Source: Aplysia californica (Eukaryota; Mollusca; Gastropoda; Aplysiida; Aplysiidae). From it: a stretch of 64,000 nt of DNA. Location of the stretch: contig NW_004797297.1 in NCBI RefSeq assembly GCF_000002075.1, forward strand, positions 1,840,346-1,904,345. Direction: 5' to 3'. Shown here piece by piece: positions 44,901 to 55,544 of this stretch (the first letter of the stretch is position 1; each line of letters starts with the position of its first letter). The translations under genes were made by a program, and so were the position numbers. The notes under the pieces are model-generated. The model made no database searches and had not been told where the DNA came from. It saw nothing but the letters and a program-made list of their open reading frames with translations.

Positions 44901-47689
44901 TACGGGAGGCAATTGTAACAACTGCACGTAAGGGGGGTGGGGGAGGAGAGTCCCGTGGATCTTTGCAAGGGACCTTATTTGTATCAGCCTCCGGATTCTC
45001 TTTACCTTTTTCTTTTGATATGTTTTTCATTTATTTATTTATTTATTTATTTAGCGTTTCAGTTCCATCTATTCCAATAGTATGTACAAATGAACCACTT
45101 TGATTGGGAACTTTTCATTTAGTGCAAAAACAGAGGTTCTTTCCAAGTGCCATGACTGACTACAGACTACACAAACACACATACCGTCGTCTTAATGCTT
45201 AACTTGAACAAAACACACAACTTTAAAAGTAACCAAATTTACTGACTAACCCAAAGAGAGCAACTCTCCGCACTATACGCCTTGACATCACTGACTTCTA
45301 TTTAATGAAATAAAAACCTCAGCCACTTTCCCCACCGTTCTCGCCCCATAACCCATTACAGTGCTGCAACAGACAAATATGGGGCACGTTGATGTAATAT
45401 CAAAGCGACAGTAGGGGAGGAGATAAAATCGCTGGGGAGTAACGAGTGCTCGACACAGCACTACAGCTTACATACAGTAGATGAAATTACATGTCAAGGT
45501 AAACAAAAGAAAAAGTAATCTTATGCAATGATATAAAGTCTGTGCTGAGAGGTCCTCTCTTAGAGTTAGTCAGTTAATTTGGTATGCCTTATTATACAAG
45601 TTTTACCTTAAAAGTTCCAGAATTTACATGGGAACAGAAAACTTCTCGTGGTGAATTTACTTGGTACGAAAGGGGTTAACTGGTTTCAAACAGTAAATCT
45701 CAAGCTCATTTAGACATTCCAGCTCAATTTTTTCATTAAAAAATAAACATACCTTGAAAATTGAATCAGTTCCTCAATGTACTTTGTCCACATTTCTTTG
45801 AGAGGCAAGTAAGTAGAATAGCTGCAGGGAGAAAACAAGGGGAAAATAACTGAATTCCTATTCATGGTAGACAAATGCATGTAAGTGTTTCCAGTGTTAT
45901 TCTGTACCTGCATCAGGTGGCAGTTTCAATCTAAAATTTATGTGCCAGATTACAGAACTCCTGAACTGCGAAACACGTACTCACCACCTCACATCAATAT
46001 GTCTGAAGCATGAAAATGTCACACTTCACAGTTCAGAGTACAAGGGGAAAATTTTAAAAAGCCAGCAAGTTGGTTGAGTTCCCTCTGTGATGAAAGTAGA
46101 TAAAAAATCGTGAACTTTAGAAGTGAAGCTGGAATAAACAACATCTTTAGGCAAAATGTTTCTTCAAATGGATAGATTAGACTTTAGACAGACAGTTACT
46201 ACCTTGTCTTTTTACCACATTCCAGTTTCCAGTCCAGCTTTGCTTTCACTTTAGTCCGTGCACCAACGCCAGCCTTGGATTTACCACGCTTTTTCTTCCT
46301 TCTTCGAGAGCAATCCACAGACTCAAACTTAGCGCTCAAGTCTGTGTCGGTTTTCAATCTGTTTGTAGGTAAATGCTTTCCAAGGAATGAAGTCACGTAT
46401 GTGGTTCGAGCACCGCTACTCTGTAGAGTTCACATTAGACATAATAGATGTACACACACATATAAATATGTAAATATATAAATAGTACATACACTACTAC
46501 TTATTTTATCACATATTACTACTAACACAACTCAACCAAAGACTTGATAGTCCAGAAAAAAGTATTAATTTCTATTGACAAAGAATCTGATTTGAAACCT
46601 AGTCTCCCCCCCCCCCCCATTCACAACCCACCAATCCATACACTATGATATACCTCTCCTCCCTTGTCATTTTGATGTTACTTCATTGTGTCACATGGGG
46701 ACAGTGGGATGAGTCGCTGAGTTTGCTTTTATTTAATTAAGTTAATGACTTTGAGGCTTAGTGAACTAGTGTTTTCATTTTCGTAAGAGTTTTACGGCAC
46801 TTGCAACACAATAAGGTCATATAAGTGCCGAAGAATAGATGTGTTACAAGAGACTTACATACAGGAGGAGAGATAAGGATGATAGATGTTTGATAGGAAA
46901 GAAGGAACAAACAACACCAGAGCACCCGCCACCCACCCACAGGCATATAGTGTTGAGAGTTACTCTTCACCTGTTAGTCAGGATGATTACATGAGATAAC
47001 TTTTCAGTTGCGTGTTAGGCAGGCAGGCGTATTTGTTCTAAGTGGTACTCTTGTTTACGTTAATTATTAAGCAGACAGTGAGCGTGTTGTGTATAAATAT
47101 TATCAGTCATGGAACTGGGGAATTGATGACTGAAATCGGACAAAAATACAGTAATTTGTAATGTCTGCAAAACAAAGATGTTTATTGCGGTGATACTCAA
47201 GCATATAATCCTATTGAGAAGTGTCCCTTAACTCGAGCACAGAGCATTCTAGTAGTGTCAAGCTTGGCATCAAGGGCTTGAGAACTCGTGAGCAGTATAT
47301 GTGTTCTGCACAGCATTAGTAATTTGTATTTCGGTATATTCTTATTTTGTGACATATGTTGCATCATACTGTTCCATGTCACATCTACCGACAGTAGACA
47401 AAACTGTATCAGCAGAGGATACACACACAATAAAATTGGAAAAAAGTGTTAGCATTTATAAAAACCTTTATGACTAATAGAATTTTGTCATGAGCTAATG
47501 TGAAATCCGCAAAATAGTAAGATGCAGTAAGATGATACCCAAAAATATTCGATAACACAAAAAGATGATTAGAGAGACAAAGTCACCTTGTCTCACAGCT
47601 CTTACCATTTGATTTGCTTTGCCTCCAAGATCTGCTTGACTTAGTTCTTGGTAAGCTTCAGCTGAAAGATGCAAAGAGAAGTATTTCAT
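38833..47689 (-). CDS. POP4: RNase P/MRP subunit p29 (POP4/RPP29), complete or nearly so
   Basis: Coding exons 47606-47689, 46203-46420, 45753-45821, 40190-40365 and 38833-38969 have GT-AG junctions and consistent phases and give 227 residues (human 220). Exon 2 carries a basic stretch (SRRRKKKRGKSKAG; human TRHKRKEKKKKAKG). Exon 3 has YLPLKEMWTKYIEEL (human FLPLHELWKQYIRDL). Exon 4 holds the beta-barrel core MMKADLHG and KSKCPSYIGVSGIVIQETRN (human KSKCPSYVGITGILLQETKH). The C-terminus ends GDRAAKKFKTKPSLDL (human ERSAKKFKAKGTIDL). POP4 is a nucleolar protein of RNase P and RNase MRP, acting in tRNA 5' maturation and rRNA processing. The start is uncertain: the ATG at 47689 gives a plausible length, but it overlaps a sequence resembling a splice acceptor, so a short upstream exon could supply the start instead. 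Confidence 0.95.
39165..39400 (-). mobile_element. 3' end of a 5'-truncated non-LTR retrotransposon (LINE)
   Basis: A minus-strand frame reads DRPCWRAAITKGSKSYEASQ and continues to a zinc-knuckle-like tail, VCSNCGQLLFASVGLIG, then SRSH. The pattern DRxxWRxxIxxG...YE followed by CxxCG...S.GL.(G/S)(H/Y)SRxH is the C-terminal tail commonly found on invertebrate LINE reverse transcriptases. Only this tail is present. It lies in the last POP4 intron and should not be taken for an exon. Confidence 0.65.
40190..40365 (-). CDS. POP4: POP4 exon 4 (conserved barrel)
   Basis: Acceptor TTTTTATTTCAG is chosen over an internal TTACCTGCAG because only the former keeps phase 2 from exon 3. Donor AAAA|GTAGGT, phase 1. 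Confidence 0.94.
41140..41330. repeat. GGGTTAGG/GGGTAGGG-rich tract
   Basis: Degenerate GGTTAGGG and GGGTAGGG words, resembling telomere-type repeats but irregular, inside the 1.8-kb TIR element. Confidence 0.6.
41438..41962 (+). mobile_element. tRNA-derived SINE, full length (best copy)
   Basis: Head with A box (GTGGCCTAGAGGTTAAAG) and perfect B box GGTTCGAATCC (41492-41502), then a CT-rich block, a central block TGCACGTTAAAGATCCCTTG, and the tail GCGCGCTCATATGACCTTAT, CAGTTGCGAGC and an A-run. About 525 bp. Nested inside the 1.8-kb TIR element, so it is younger than that insertion. Confidence 0.93.
42687..43004. mobile_element. piggyBac-like MITE, 318 bp
   Basis: TIRs CCCTTCCGGCCCC and GGGGCTGGAAGGG. 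The left flank is TTAA (42683-42686) and the right flank is a decayed TAAA. No coding frame. Confidence 0.75.
43361..43985. repeat. 313-bp tandem duplication
   Basis: Two copies (from about 43361 and 43674) share GTTTGTCTCCACCATTTCCT through TAGTACGTTTAGGAAAAATT with very few differences, indicating a young duplication in POP4 intron 3. Confidence 0.92.
44155..44277. mobile_element. piggyBac-like MITE, 123 bp
   Basis: TIRs CACTTTGCCATCA and TGATGGCAAAGAG, flanked by TTAA on both sides (44151-44154 and 44278-44281). Confidence 0.85.
45753..45821 (-). CDS. POP4: POP4 exon 3
   Basis: A 69-nt exon, acceptor TTCTCCCTGCAG, encoding YSTYLPLKEMWTKYIEELIQ. Donor TCAAG|GTATGT, phase 2 to 2. Confidence 0.93.
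46203..46420 (-). CDS. POP4: POP4 exon 2 (basic region)
   Basis: Acceptor GAACTCTACAG, then SSGARTTYVTSFLGKHLP and the lysine/arginine-rich segment. Donor ACAAG|GTAGTA, phase 0 to 2. Confidence 0.92.
46785..46945 (-). mobile_element. Repeat of the GCGGGTGCTCT family, inverted
   Basis: Tail TTTTACGGCACTTGCAACAC with AAGGTCATATAAG, and head block AGAGCACCCGCCACCC. Same family as 12684-12843 and 20733-20925. In POP4 intron 1. Confidence 0.7.
47606..47689 (-). CDS. POP4: POP4 first coding exon (start uncertain)
   Basis: From ATG at 47689 it reads MKYFSLHLSAEAYQELSQAD and on to CAAATG|GTAAGA, phase 0. The bases TTCTCTTTGCATCTTTCAG (47680-47662) could be a 3' splice site, in which case the exon starts at 47661 with an incoming phase of 1. 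Confidence 0.7.
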
Positions 47690-48069
47690 CTTCACTTCAT
47701 TAAAAAGTAAATGATTCTGAGATTATGAATTAAAGAGGTAGTGTTGTTACATAATACATATAATTATTTCAGCTGCATTTGAAGAACACTGAATGAACTA
47801 TAAAACATAGGCACGTGATAAACACAGCGTTGAAAAAAAAAAGAAAAGTCATTTAAAGAAAAGCTGAACAAGAAAATGGTTTAATATCCTTTCCCTCTCA
47901 AAATTTCTATTTTCTAAGAAAATAAGGAATCATAAAAATTGATCCAATGAGAAGACTTTTTTAGCTTCCAGGATAAATATACTTTTTACATATTGCACAA
48001 CTACATTTTTAATTGTTTGACAAATAAAAAATTCTTTTGATAATCTTCAACTTCAATAAAAGCCATAAA

Positions 48070-49497
48070 CAGAGGAACTCGGACTCAACGAAACCAGTTG
48101 GATTCCCCATTTTTAGAAATCAATAAAAATCAATAAAAATAACTCTGATTCAACGGACACATTAATGAGCAGGTTCAGTTTCAACGAAGTCATTTACAGG
48201 GTGAACAGCCTGCGATGACATGGCTTCGCTCATTTTCCCCCCAACGAACCTTATCGGCTCCTGGAAACCATCCACGGCACCTGATTCTTTAACAATTATT
48301 CACTAAGCCTCTTATGCAACCTATCAGCAGCCTTCTTTCATTCTGACACACGCGTTATAAGTAAGCACACATAGCATGTGTCGGGGTTGTTCAGGTGGCC
48401 AGCACACGTGTGACATGTGACTGTGTGTGTGTGTGTCTGGGGGAATTGAGTACAAGTGGTCCGGGTGTGGAATGTCAGTAGAGATACAAATGCGTCACAG
48501 TTATTTTTTCCACTCTGGGTACTGATCAATATTAAAAGAATAAGCTAGTGTCTTGATATATAGATCTATGTAATGAATTGCGTGCTGAACTGTACTGTGG
48601 AATCAAACGTTGCTGTGTCACACCTTGTCCACAGTGTTGGGGTCACTACAGTCGGAACATGTCCATCTCTGCTCTCCCCCCTCCTCAGGATCCATCCCAG
48701 AGTCTGTCTGCTTATATTCTCCATCATAATCTGGTTGGAGATCCGTCAGACTGGTCCGCACAGATGGCTGTGTTTCCCTTCTCCTCTTTGGATCCCCTCC
48801 TCCTTCAATCTACCTAGGGTGTGGGAACCGTTATCTGGCCTATTCTTCCTCAAATTTTCCCTTACAGCGGTTAGGACGGTTGGTGGGTCCAGTGTCAAAT
48901 TCCCTCCCACTTTTGCTTCTCCAGCCAGCTTATCTGCTCTCATGCTGCTGGTTACCCCTGCGTGGCCGGGGCAGAAGATCCAGGCCACTCTTTCCAGGCT
49001 GCTCTCCCTGATCGTAGCCTTCCAGTCCGCATATAGCATCCCTTTCTGTACCTTCTGTAGTGTGCTCATAGAGTCAGTAATGATTACTGCTCGCTGATGG
49101 CTAGTTTTCCTGATCCAGTGTGGAACCTCACTTATGACTTTTACCTCCATACACAGCAACATAACTAGTTCAGCAAACAATATCATCTTTGCAGATGATA
49201 GATGACACAGACGTGCATTTGAATGAATCAGCCTTTTAACACAATGTGTGCTTGGTAGAGTTTCGTGTATTTTCCAGGAATTTTCTAGTATTTCTTTGGC
49301 AAAACATCAAAGAAGCGAAAATGACTCTCATTTGAAACCAAACTACTTTTGATTGAGGAAGTCAAATATGTTTCACATTACTTGCTCTGTGCCTGTAATT
49401 ATCTATACAAAAACCTCATGTTTAATACAATGAACACTTTGATTCAACATTATTGAAGGTCAGGCCTGATGACTTCATTGAATCCGAGGTTCCTCTG
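48070..49497. mobile_element. Pogo-like element, family A copy 2, with LINE insertion
   Basis: Left end CAGAGGAACTCGGACTCAAC; right end, reverse-complemented, CAGAGGAACCTCGGATTCAA; TA on the right (49498-49499). Its body aligns, inverted, with 13544-14327: shared blocks include CAGGGTGAACAGC, TCCTGGAAACCATCC, TAATGAATTG(C/T)GTGCTG and GCCTGTAATTATCTA. A LINE fragment (about 48620-49150) splits it. Removing that insert leaves roughly 900 bp, close to the 784 bp of copy 1. Confidence 0.88.
48620..49150 (-). mobile_element. RNase H region of a non-LTR retrotransposon
   Basis: On the minus strand: AVIITDSMSTLQKV, then VAWIFCPGHAGVTSSMRADK and LAGEAKVGGNLTLDPPTVLT, then the tail LKEEGIQRGEGKHS. 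TDS and the PGHAGV..(R)AD motif are RNase H active-site signatures (DSxxxL and HxGxxxNExAD types). The N of the usual NExAD is replaced here (SSMRAD), which fits a decayed copy. The frame is open for about 145 codons. Only this segment of the element is present. Confidence 0.85.
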
Positions 49498-49505
49498 TAC
49501 ATGTA

Positions 49506-49680
49506 CAGTCCAATCTGCTCGAACAATCACATGTCAAAGACAATCACCTGTACAAATGACCACTTCCCAATCCCCCGTTGCGTTTTTACAATAACTTTGT
49601 CCAAGAGGACCACAGGTTTTAAATTTAAATGACAAATTTTCTCCTCGACAATGGGTGGTTGTCAAGGACAAGTTCGACTG
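49506..49680. mobile_element. Small pogo-like MITE, 175 bp
   Basis: Left end CAGTCCAATCTGCTCGAACA after TA (49504-49505). The right end, reverse-complemented, begins CAGTCGAACTTGTCCTTGAC and is followed by TG rather than TA. Words GACAATCACC and GACAACCACC recur inside. It sits 8 bp from the family A element. Confidence 0.65.
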
Positions 49681-49987
49681 TGTGCATCATACAAAACATT
49701 GAGACAAACCATTTGTCACGGTTAAGTCTTTGGCAGAAGGTTCCTGATCCATTGTGGAATTACTTGGGACAGTCCTATTATGAAATGAGACTTCTGAAAG
49801 TGGCCATCAGCTTGTTCTGAAAAAAAAAAAAAGAAAGCAACAGACCATAAGGTCATGATAAGAAACAGCTGAGAACTGACACAAATAAAAACAAAGGCAA
49901 AGTTGCCAAACCAATATTTATGTTAGCCTATATCACTGCTGCACATTCAGAATTCAGTTTGACATTTGTTGTACATAAAGACCAGAG

Positions 49988-49989
<2 letters not shown>

Positions 49990-50022
<33 letters not shown>
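49990..50022. repeat. (TA)n microsatellite
   Basis: About 33 bp of uninterrupted TA units. Confidence 0.95.
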
Positions 50023-50024
<2 letters not shown>

Positions 50025-52916
50025 TCATCATGCAACGCAGGGAGAAGAAAAAGGAGATGACAAAGGAAAAATAATAGAAATAACTAGATCTCAACAGAAA
50101 AATAATTAATAATACATGTACAACCAGCAAAACGGACAAAAATAATAATGAAATTACTATTAAATCAGTATACCACAACAATTGCGAACAGAGAAAAATA
50201 AACATAGTGAGAATCTAGAAATAGTGGTAGTCCTACATTTGAAAATCGAGTTCTTAGGTGAATCAGATTGTAAGACGGATTTCAAGGCCCGCCATTAGAC
50301 TTCTACTGAATGACTTCTTGGACCACACTTGCTTATTTTTGGTTGAAATATGAGCTGTGGGTGATCGTGATACTGATGCCTGCCAGAAAACAGAGAAGGG
50401 GGTGGGTATCTTTCAACTTCATAACAGGAACGGATGTTTGAACCAACCACAAACTACTTAGAGGGATTTGTTGACTTCAGCAGAGCTCACATTTGTGCAC
50501 AGTTGTTTTATTGTTTGATGCATGCTGCATATAGTATGCAGAATTTGTTGTCTTCTAGTCCACACCAGTCCCACTTCCTCTACCCAAAAATACAATCAAC
50601 ATTATATCTGTCTCCCTCTTCTTCATAATACTGCCGCAAGCTGACAAAACCATTTTTTTCATTAACATTATTTGGGAGCCCATTTTTTTAATTTGCTAAA
50701 TCGAAAGCCTAAACAGTTACCCTCTTCTGTGAAAAATCAAAGTGAAACGGTGACTAGCTTTTAAATAAATTAGACTTCAAATTTCGGAAGAACACATTTT
50801 TTATAATGGTTACGTTGACAAAAAACTTCTCTCGAAACTTCTGTGAATAAAAAAAGGTGTTTAGTCAGCTTATGGCAGTATGGGGGGACTGAAGCACTAA
50901 AAGTGAGCAGTGATGTCAGAAACAAAAAGTAGAGGGAGGGTGTGAGCCAGTTATAGGCATATGTTTCCACATTGCCTGATACACTTTTTCCCTTTTTCAC
51001 AAATCTCAAATAGGCATGCGCTAAAATGTGGTGTCGATGAAAATACGTCAAATTTTATATTTTTAGGCGTATTTGTAAATCACCTAATATTTCTGGGGCT
51101 CATATTAGGCTAACATAATCATGATTTTTTAAAAACGGGTCAGAACTGTCTAGTCTGAACCTTATTCTGCAGTGACTTTCATTGATTAATGGAATGGACA
51201 CGCAAATACCCGAGAAGATTAAACAGTGCGATATATCTTTTTCCCGCTTTAACCGCGGACAGTATTATTGTACTCATGAACCCGTCTCATGCTCAGATAT
51301 TCCGAAGCACTGGTCTTGTTCATTTTTATCTGCTTTACGCTAATTTTGACTTTATACCCACTACACATTATTAGTTTTTGAGTGTGGATGTTTTTATACG
51401 AACCATATTACAATAGGCCCAATTGCGTAATAGTATTTCACTTGTTTTTAACAACACGGGGGTGATCTAAAAAAATCCGGGGTGTTTTAGGGGGAGGAAG
51501 GCACATGTATTTCACTATAATTTGATGTTTTGTAATCAGGTTTGATATTTTCTTGAAAACAATTGATTTGCAAAGGATTTTTAAAAAGTGTGTTCTGCAG
51601 CAAAAAAAAAAAAAATACAGCAGTTTAGGCCCTAAAACAGTGTATCTGTCTGCAGGTCCAAAAGTAAAAATTTACCCCACGGACACACGAAATGGAAAAA
51701 GCCATGGTAAGAGTCAAAAGTCCGGGTGGGCCTCTGACATGAATTTTACGCATGCATTGCTATGAATGATCTATAAATGATATGATCTCAGAGCAGATCT
51801 ACCTCCCCCATTGGGAGAACCTGTTTTTGTTCAACAATTTTCAATTTCGTCGTACGGTACTTATTTTCATCCCATGTTGATTTGATTACATTTATAGGTT
51901 ACCGCAAGCAATATTGCCTCTCTGATTCCAAAATGGTTTGACGATACGCTGAGGAGAAAATTTTGTATGTATAATCACATCAACAAGGAGGTGGAAGTAA
52001 GATTTCATGCTGGATGAAAATTTGTTTTTAAAGTTTGCAGAATAAATGTCTCCAAAAAAGGAAGGACTTCCGAATGAGGGACCATCCCAACAAACATAAT
52101 AAAGAAGAGACCTCCTGACCATAACCTTAACTCTAACCCTACCCCTAATGTTCCTTACCCAAACCCTAGCTTAAACCCTCACTGTAAAACCCTCTATTCT
52201 ATACTCTGTTCCATAGTGATCACTCGTTACGGGATTCCTCCTCTGATAAAACAGTTTCGATAAAAATATTTGTCATAGGCATTACACAGGTTTCCGTTAA
52301 GGCATGTTCGATGGTATATCATTTAGATCTCTAGAAATGTCATTTTTGTTAAAAATGATTAAAGTTTAGAAGGAGAAAATAAAACTTTTCTACCCTACCC
52401 CAAATCACTTCGTAAGGTTGAACAGAAAATTCCCCTGCAGAGCCAGAAGCCAGGGGCAAGTAACTCTGGATTTTTAATGTAACTGATGTAAACAAACAAC
52501 TGCTGTCAATGGTATGACTAGTTCTGGTAGTACGAGAGTGACCAACATTATCAGTAACGGCCAAAGATACTTTTTTTATTTGAATACTGAAGATATAAGT
52601 AAGAAAGTTGAAACTAAAATGAAACTTTCGAAGGATATTGAAAAATGTGGTGGGCTTTGGACCCCCTACAATGTGATAATGTGATAAAAAGAGTGAATTT
52701 GTATCAACACAAGAAGGAAAAGGTTGATTGAAGAAAGCTCAGGTCAAGTAGGCTCTACTAGAAAATCTTGATCGATGGGGGGGGTGGTGTCGGTCCAGGT
52801 CAAAAGGCGTTTACCCAGACTCTGGCGCATTACGCAGTAGTCGGCGTGGGCAGAATTAATAAGAAATTGAAAAATCTTGATGATAAGTTCACCTAGCAAC
52901 AAGGCAAGGTGAAATA
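50023..52916. other. Intergenic region, no gene recognised
   Basis: No supported coding exon. The segment 51250-51480 (AGATATTCCGAAGCACTGGT... TTGTTCATTTTTATCTGCTT) is repeated, diverged, at 55930-56130. A stretch of CCCTAACC-like words lies at 52125-52185. Confidence 0.45.
51250..51480. repeat. Dispersed repeat, copy 1
   Basis: Aligns with 55930-56130 through CTCAGATATTC, TTGTTCATTTTTATCTGCTT, CGAACCATATTACAA and TTGTTTTTAACAA blocks. Ends and class are unknown. Confidence 0.6.
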
Positions 52917-53590
52917 GTTAGTATTAAGTTCCTCAGAAGGAGGATATGACTGTTGCTGCTAGTTAGTATTAAGTTCCTCAGAAGGAGGATATGACTGTTG
53001 CTGCTAGTAAGTATTAAGCTCCTCAGAAGGAGGATATGACTGTTGCTGCTAGTTAGTATTAAGTTCCTCAGAAGGAGGATATGACTGTTGCTGCTAGTTA
53101 GTATTAAGTTCCTCAGAAGGAGGATATGACTGTTGCTGCTAGTTAGTATTAAGTTCCTCAGAAGGAGGATATGACTGTTGCTGCTAGTCAGTATTAAGTT
53201 CCTCAGAAGGAGGATATGACTGTTGCTGCTAGTTAGTATTAAGTTCCTCAGAAGGAGGATATGACTGTTGCTGCTAGTTAGTATTAAGTTCCTCAGAAGG
53301 AGGATATGACTGTCGCTGCTAGTTAGTATTAAGTTCCTCAGAAGGAGGATATGACTGTCGCTGCTAGTTAGTATTAAGTTCCTCAGAAGGAGGATATGAC
53401 TGTTGCTGCTAGTTAGTATTAAGTTCCTCAGAAGGAGGATATGACTGTTGCTGCTAGTTAGTATTAAGTTCCTCAGAAGGAGGATATGACTGTTGCTGCT
53501 AGTTAGTATTAAGTTCCTCAGAAGGAGGATATGACTGTTGCTGCTAGTTAGTATTAAGTTCCTCAGAAGGAGGATATGACTGTTGCTGCT
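52917..53590. repeat. 45-bp minisatellite, 15 copies
   Basis: Units begin GTATTAAGTTCCTCAGAAGG at 52921, 52966, 53011 and every 45 bp to 53551. Copies differ at only a few sites (AAGCT in copy 3, GTCAG near 53190, GTCGC in two copies near 53310 and 53360). The unit is 15 codons long, and one minus-strand frame is open throughout (SSNSHILLLRNLILT per unit) but has no ATG. The last unit runs into the repeat-derived sequence at 53592. Confidence 0.97.
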
Positions 53591-53864
53591 GCCAAGTCCA
53601 AGGGCTCAAAAGCCCATGTTACTTTGAACTTTAGTAGTGAAATGAAAAAAAAAGGATTCTTGTTGTTGACCGAGAATATTATTGCTGGTCTGGTAATTGG
53701 TATTATGGCATGGTATCGTAGGAAGTTTACTTTTGTACTTTATCTACCTTTCGCAGCCTTTGTTACCTTTTATACTTATTGTGTCGATGGGAGAGGTAAA
53801 CATCTTTCTCTTGATTGTTATGTATGGTGTATAACGTATATATTGGTTTTGTTTGTTGTTTCAG

Positions 53865-53995
53865 TAGAGGTTTTATGGAGCTCGCAACTGCACAAGGTCA
53901 TATGAGCGCCAAGGGTGGATGTCAACAGAGAAGTCCTTTCAGGGAATCAGACACTTTGCTCCCCTCTCTAGCTTCAACAGCACAAAGGCGGCCAT
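53865..53995 (-). mobile_element. Shared-tail repeat 3' end, inverted
   Basis: GAGCTCGCAACTGCACAAGG TCATATGAGCGCC and the following GACACTTTGCTCCCCTCTCT...CAGCACAA match the plus-strand copy at 10590-10735. Confidence 0.65.
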
Positions 53996-54228
53996 ATTTG
54001 GTCACATGACTTTGCATATTATGTAACATCTTGTTTATCATGTAGGCCATTACATAACCTTTCTAGAAAGGTTTGATTGTCATATGTGTTGCAGGCAACG
54101 TTTTCTTTGAATTAAGGAAAACTGTTGCTATAGCTAAGTCGTCTTTCTCATGCCTCATTTGGCACAATATGGTGTCATCCTCTTGTCTTTATATATATAT
54201 ATATATATATATGTATATAATATATATA

Positions 54229-55174
54229 CAGTAGTCTCCACCTAAGATCCCACCGCTTACGATCCCGGTTCGCTTAAGATCCCGCTGTTTTATGAAAACA
54301 GAATTTTTACTATACAAAAGTCACCCCTAAGATCCCGCTCTGATTCACTCTGAAGGTCTACATTCGGCTAAGATCCTGCATTTCAGATCATAATTTGTGG
54401 AACAAAAACCCGGGCGGGCACAGCCGATCAAACAAGAGTGAAAAGTTGAGATCAATAAACTGTCCGTCGCGTCAAAGATCAGCCACTATCGTGAATGTGA
54501 TCACATATACGTTGTAAAACTGGATGAAGCGGTACAATGTTTGCCCCCAACGGGATCACGCCGGGGTGTGAACTGACCGACACGTTTGTTTTCCCCACGC
54601 ATCGCACTCACACCTGAGCTCTCCCCCTAAACTTACATCACTCGCTGGGTGGATAGGGCCTACATGTTTGTTCCAGGCGGGATCACATCGAACCGTGAAC
54701 TTTTCCCTGACCATTGCAGTAGGCGTTGATTGCAGCAATTGTCTCTGCGCCCGAATTTGCTAGACAGACTGAATTTTAATTGGTGTGTTCATGACGTAAT
54801 GGTGTGTAACGACATAGGCGTTTGGGGAGGATGGGGGGAACTCAGTCAGAGATGGAAAGCTATAAATTTTCTACAGGTAAAGGGGAGGGGCAACTGAATA
54901 AGCGTAGATCTTGAGACTCATGATAGGATAATAAGTGAAAATGGCATTGTGATGGGCCATCAAGTTTAACCACTTTTTGTTCGCCATATGTCATAAACCC
55001 ACCAAGGGGTCACGTCAGTTCATTTTAGGGTGGAGGGAGACCATTTTGCCGATTGTAAGCCTTAACATGGGTCCCCAAAGATTCTTCCCTGGGATCGTCG
55101 GTTAAGATCCCGGTTCGCCTAAGATCCCGCATTTCCTTGCTCCCGAGCACCGGGATCTTAGGCGGAGACTACTG
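54229..55174. mobile_element. Pogo-like element, 946 bp, inside a (TA)n tract
   Basis: Left end CAGTAGTCTCCACCTAAGAT; right end, reverse-complemented, CAGTAGTCTCCGCCTAAGAT; TA on each side (54227-54228 and 55175-55176) within a TA microsatellite. The word TAAGATCCC recurs at least three times inside each end (for example GATCCC at 54246, 54261 and 54278). No transposase frame. Confidence 0.93.
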
Positions 55175-55544
55175 TATATATATATAATATATATATAATA
55201 CAGTAAACTTGCATAACTTTTGAACCGCTTAATCCAATCTTCATGCTGGGTTGTTTGTTTTTTTCTCAGCTCTTTTAGCTCTTCCTAGTGACATTATCTT
55301 GGTCTAATTAATGGTTTTCAAATTATTTTTTTTAAACCCCCAAATGTCAAAACAAATACATGGGTAGCCACCACTCGCGGAAGCGATGCTTCTGTCACTG
55401 ATATTGACATCCATTGTTACTTTGTTGCAGATTAGGTAAACAGTGACCATTCATCTCACTTGCGATTTGTGTATGAGTTGTGGGAGGGGCTTACGGGTTA
55501 TGAGGGATCTCATGTTTACCTAACCAGCAGCTGAAAATTTGTTA

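Noticed and set aside
44856-45680. Possible larger piggyBac-like element between two TTAA sites (TTAACTCTTTATTTAC and GTACGAAAGGGGTTAA)
   Set aside because: The presumed inverted repeats match too weakly; TTAA is common by chance in this AT-rich sequence.
46199-46481. Plus-strand frame opposite POP4 exon 2
   Set aside because: Shadow frame; the minus strand carries the conserved basic region and correct splice sites.
48573-49097. 174-codon plus-strand frame
   Set aside because: Antisense to the RNase H region of a LINE; the minus strand carries the family motifs.
52120-52190. CCCTAACC-like words as an internal telomere remnant
   Set aside because: The words are irregular and few; there is no run of exact TTAGGG units.
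52917-53590. Minisatellite as a repetitive protein gene
   Set aside because: The only frame open through the array has no ATG and no flanking exon, and the array runs into repeat-derived sequence.
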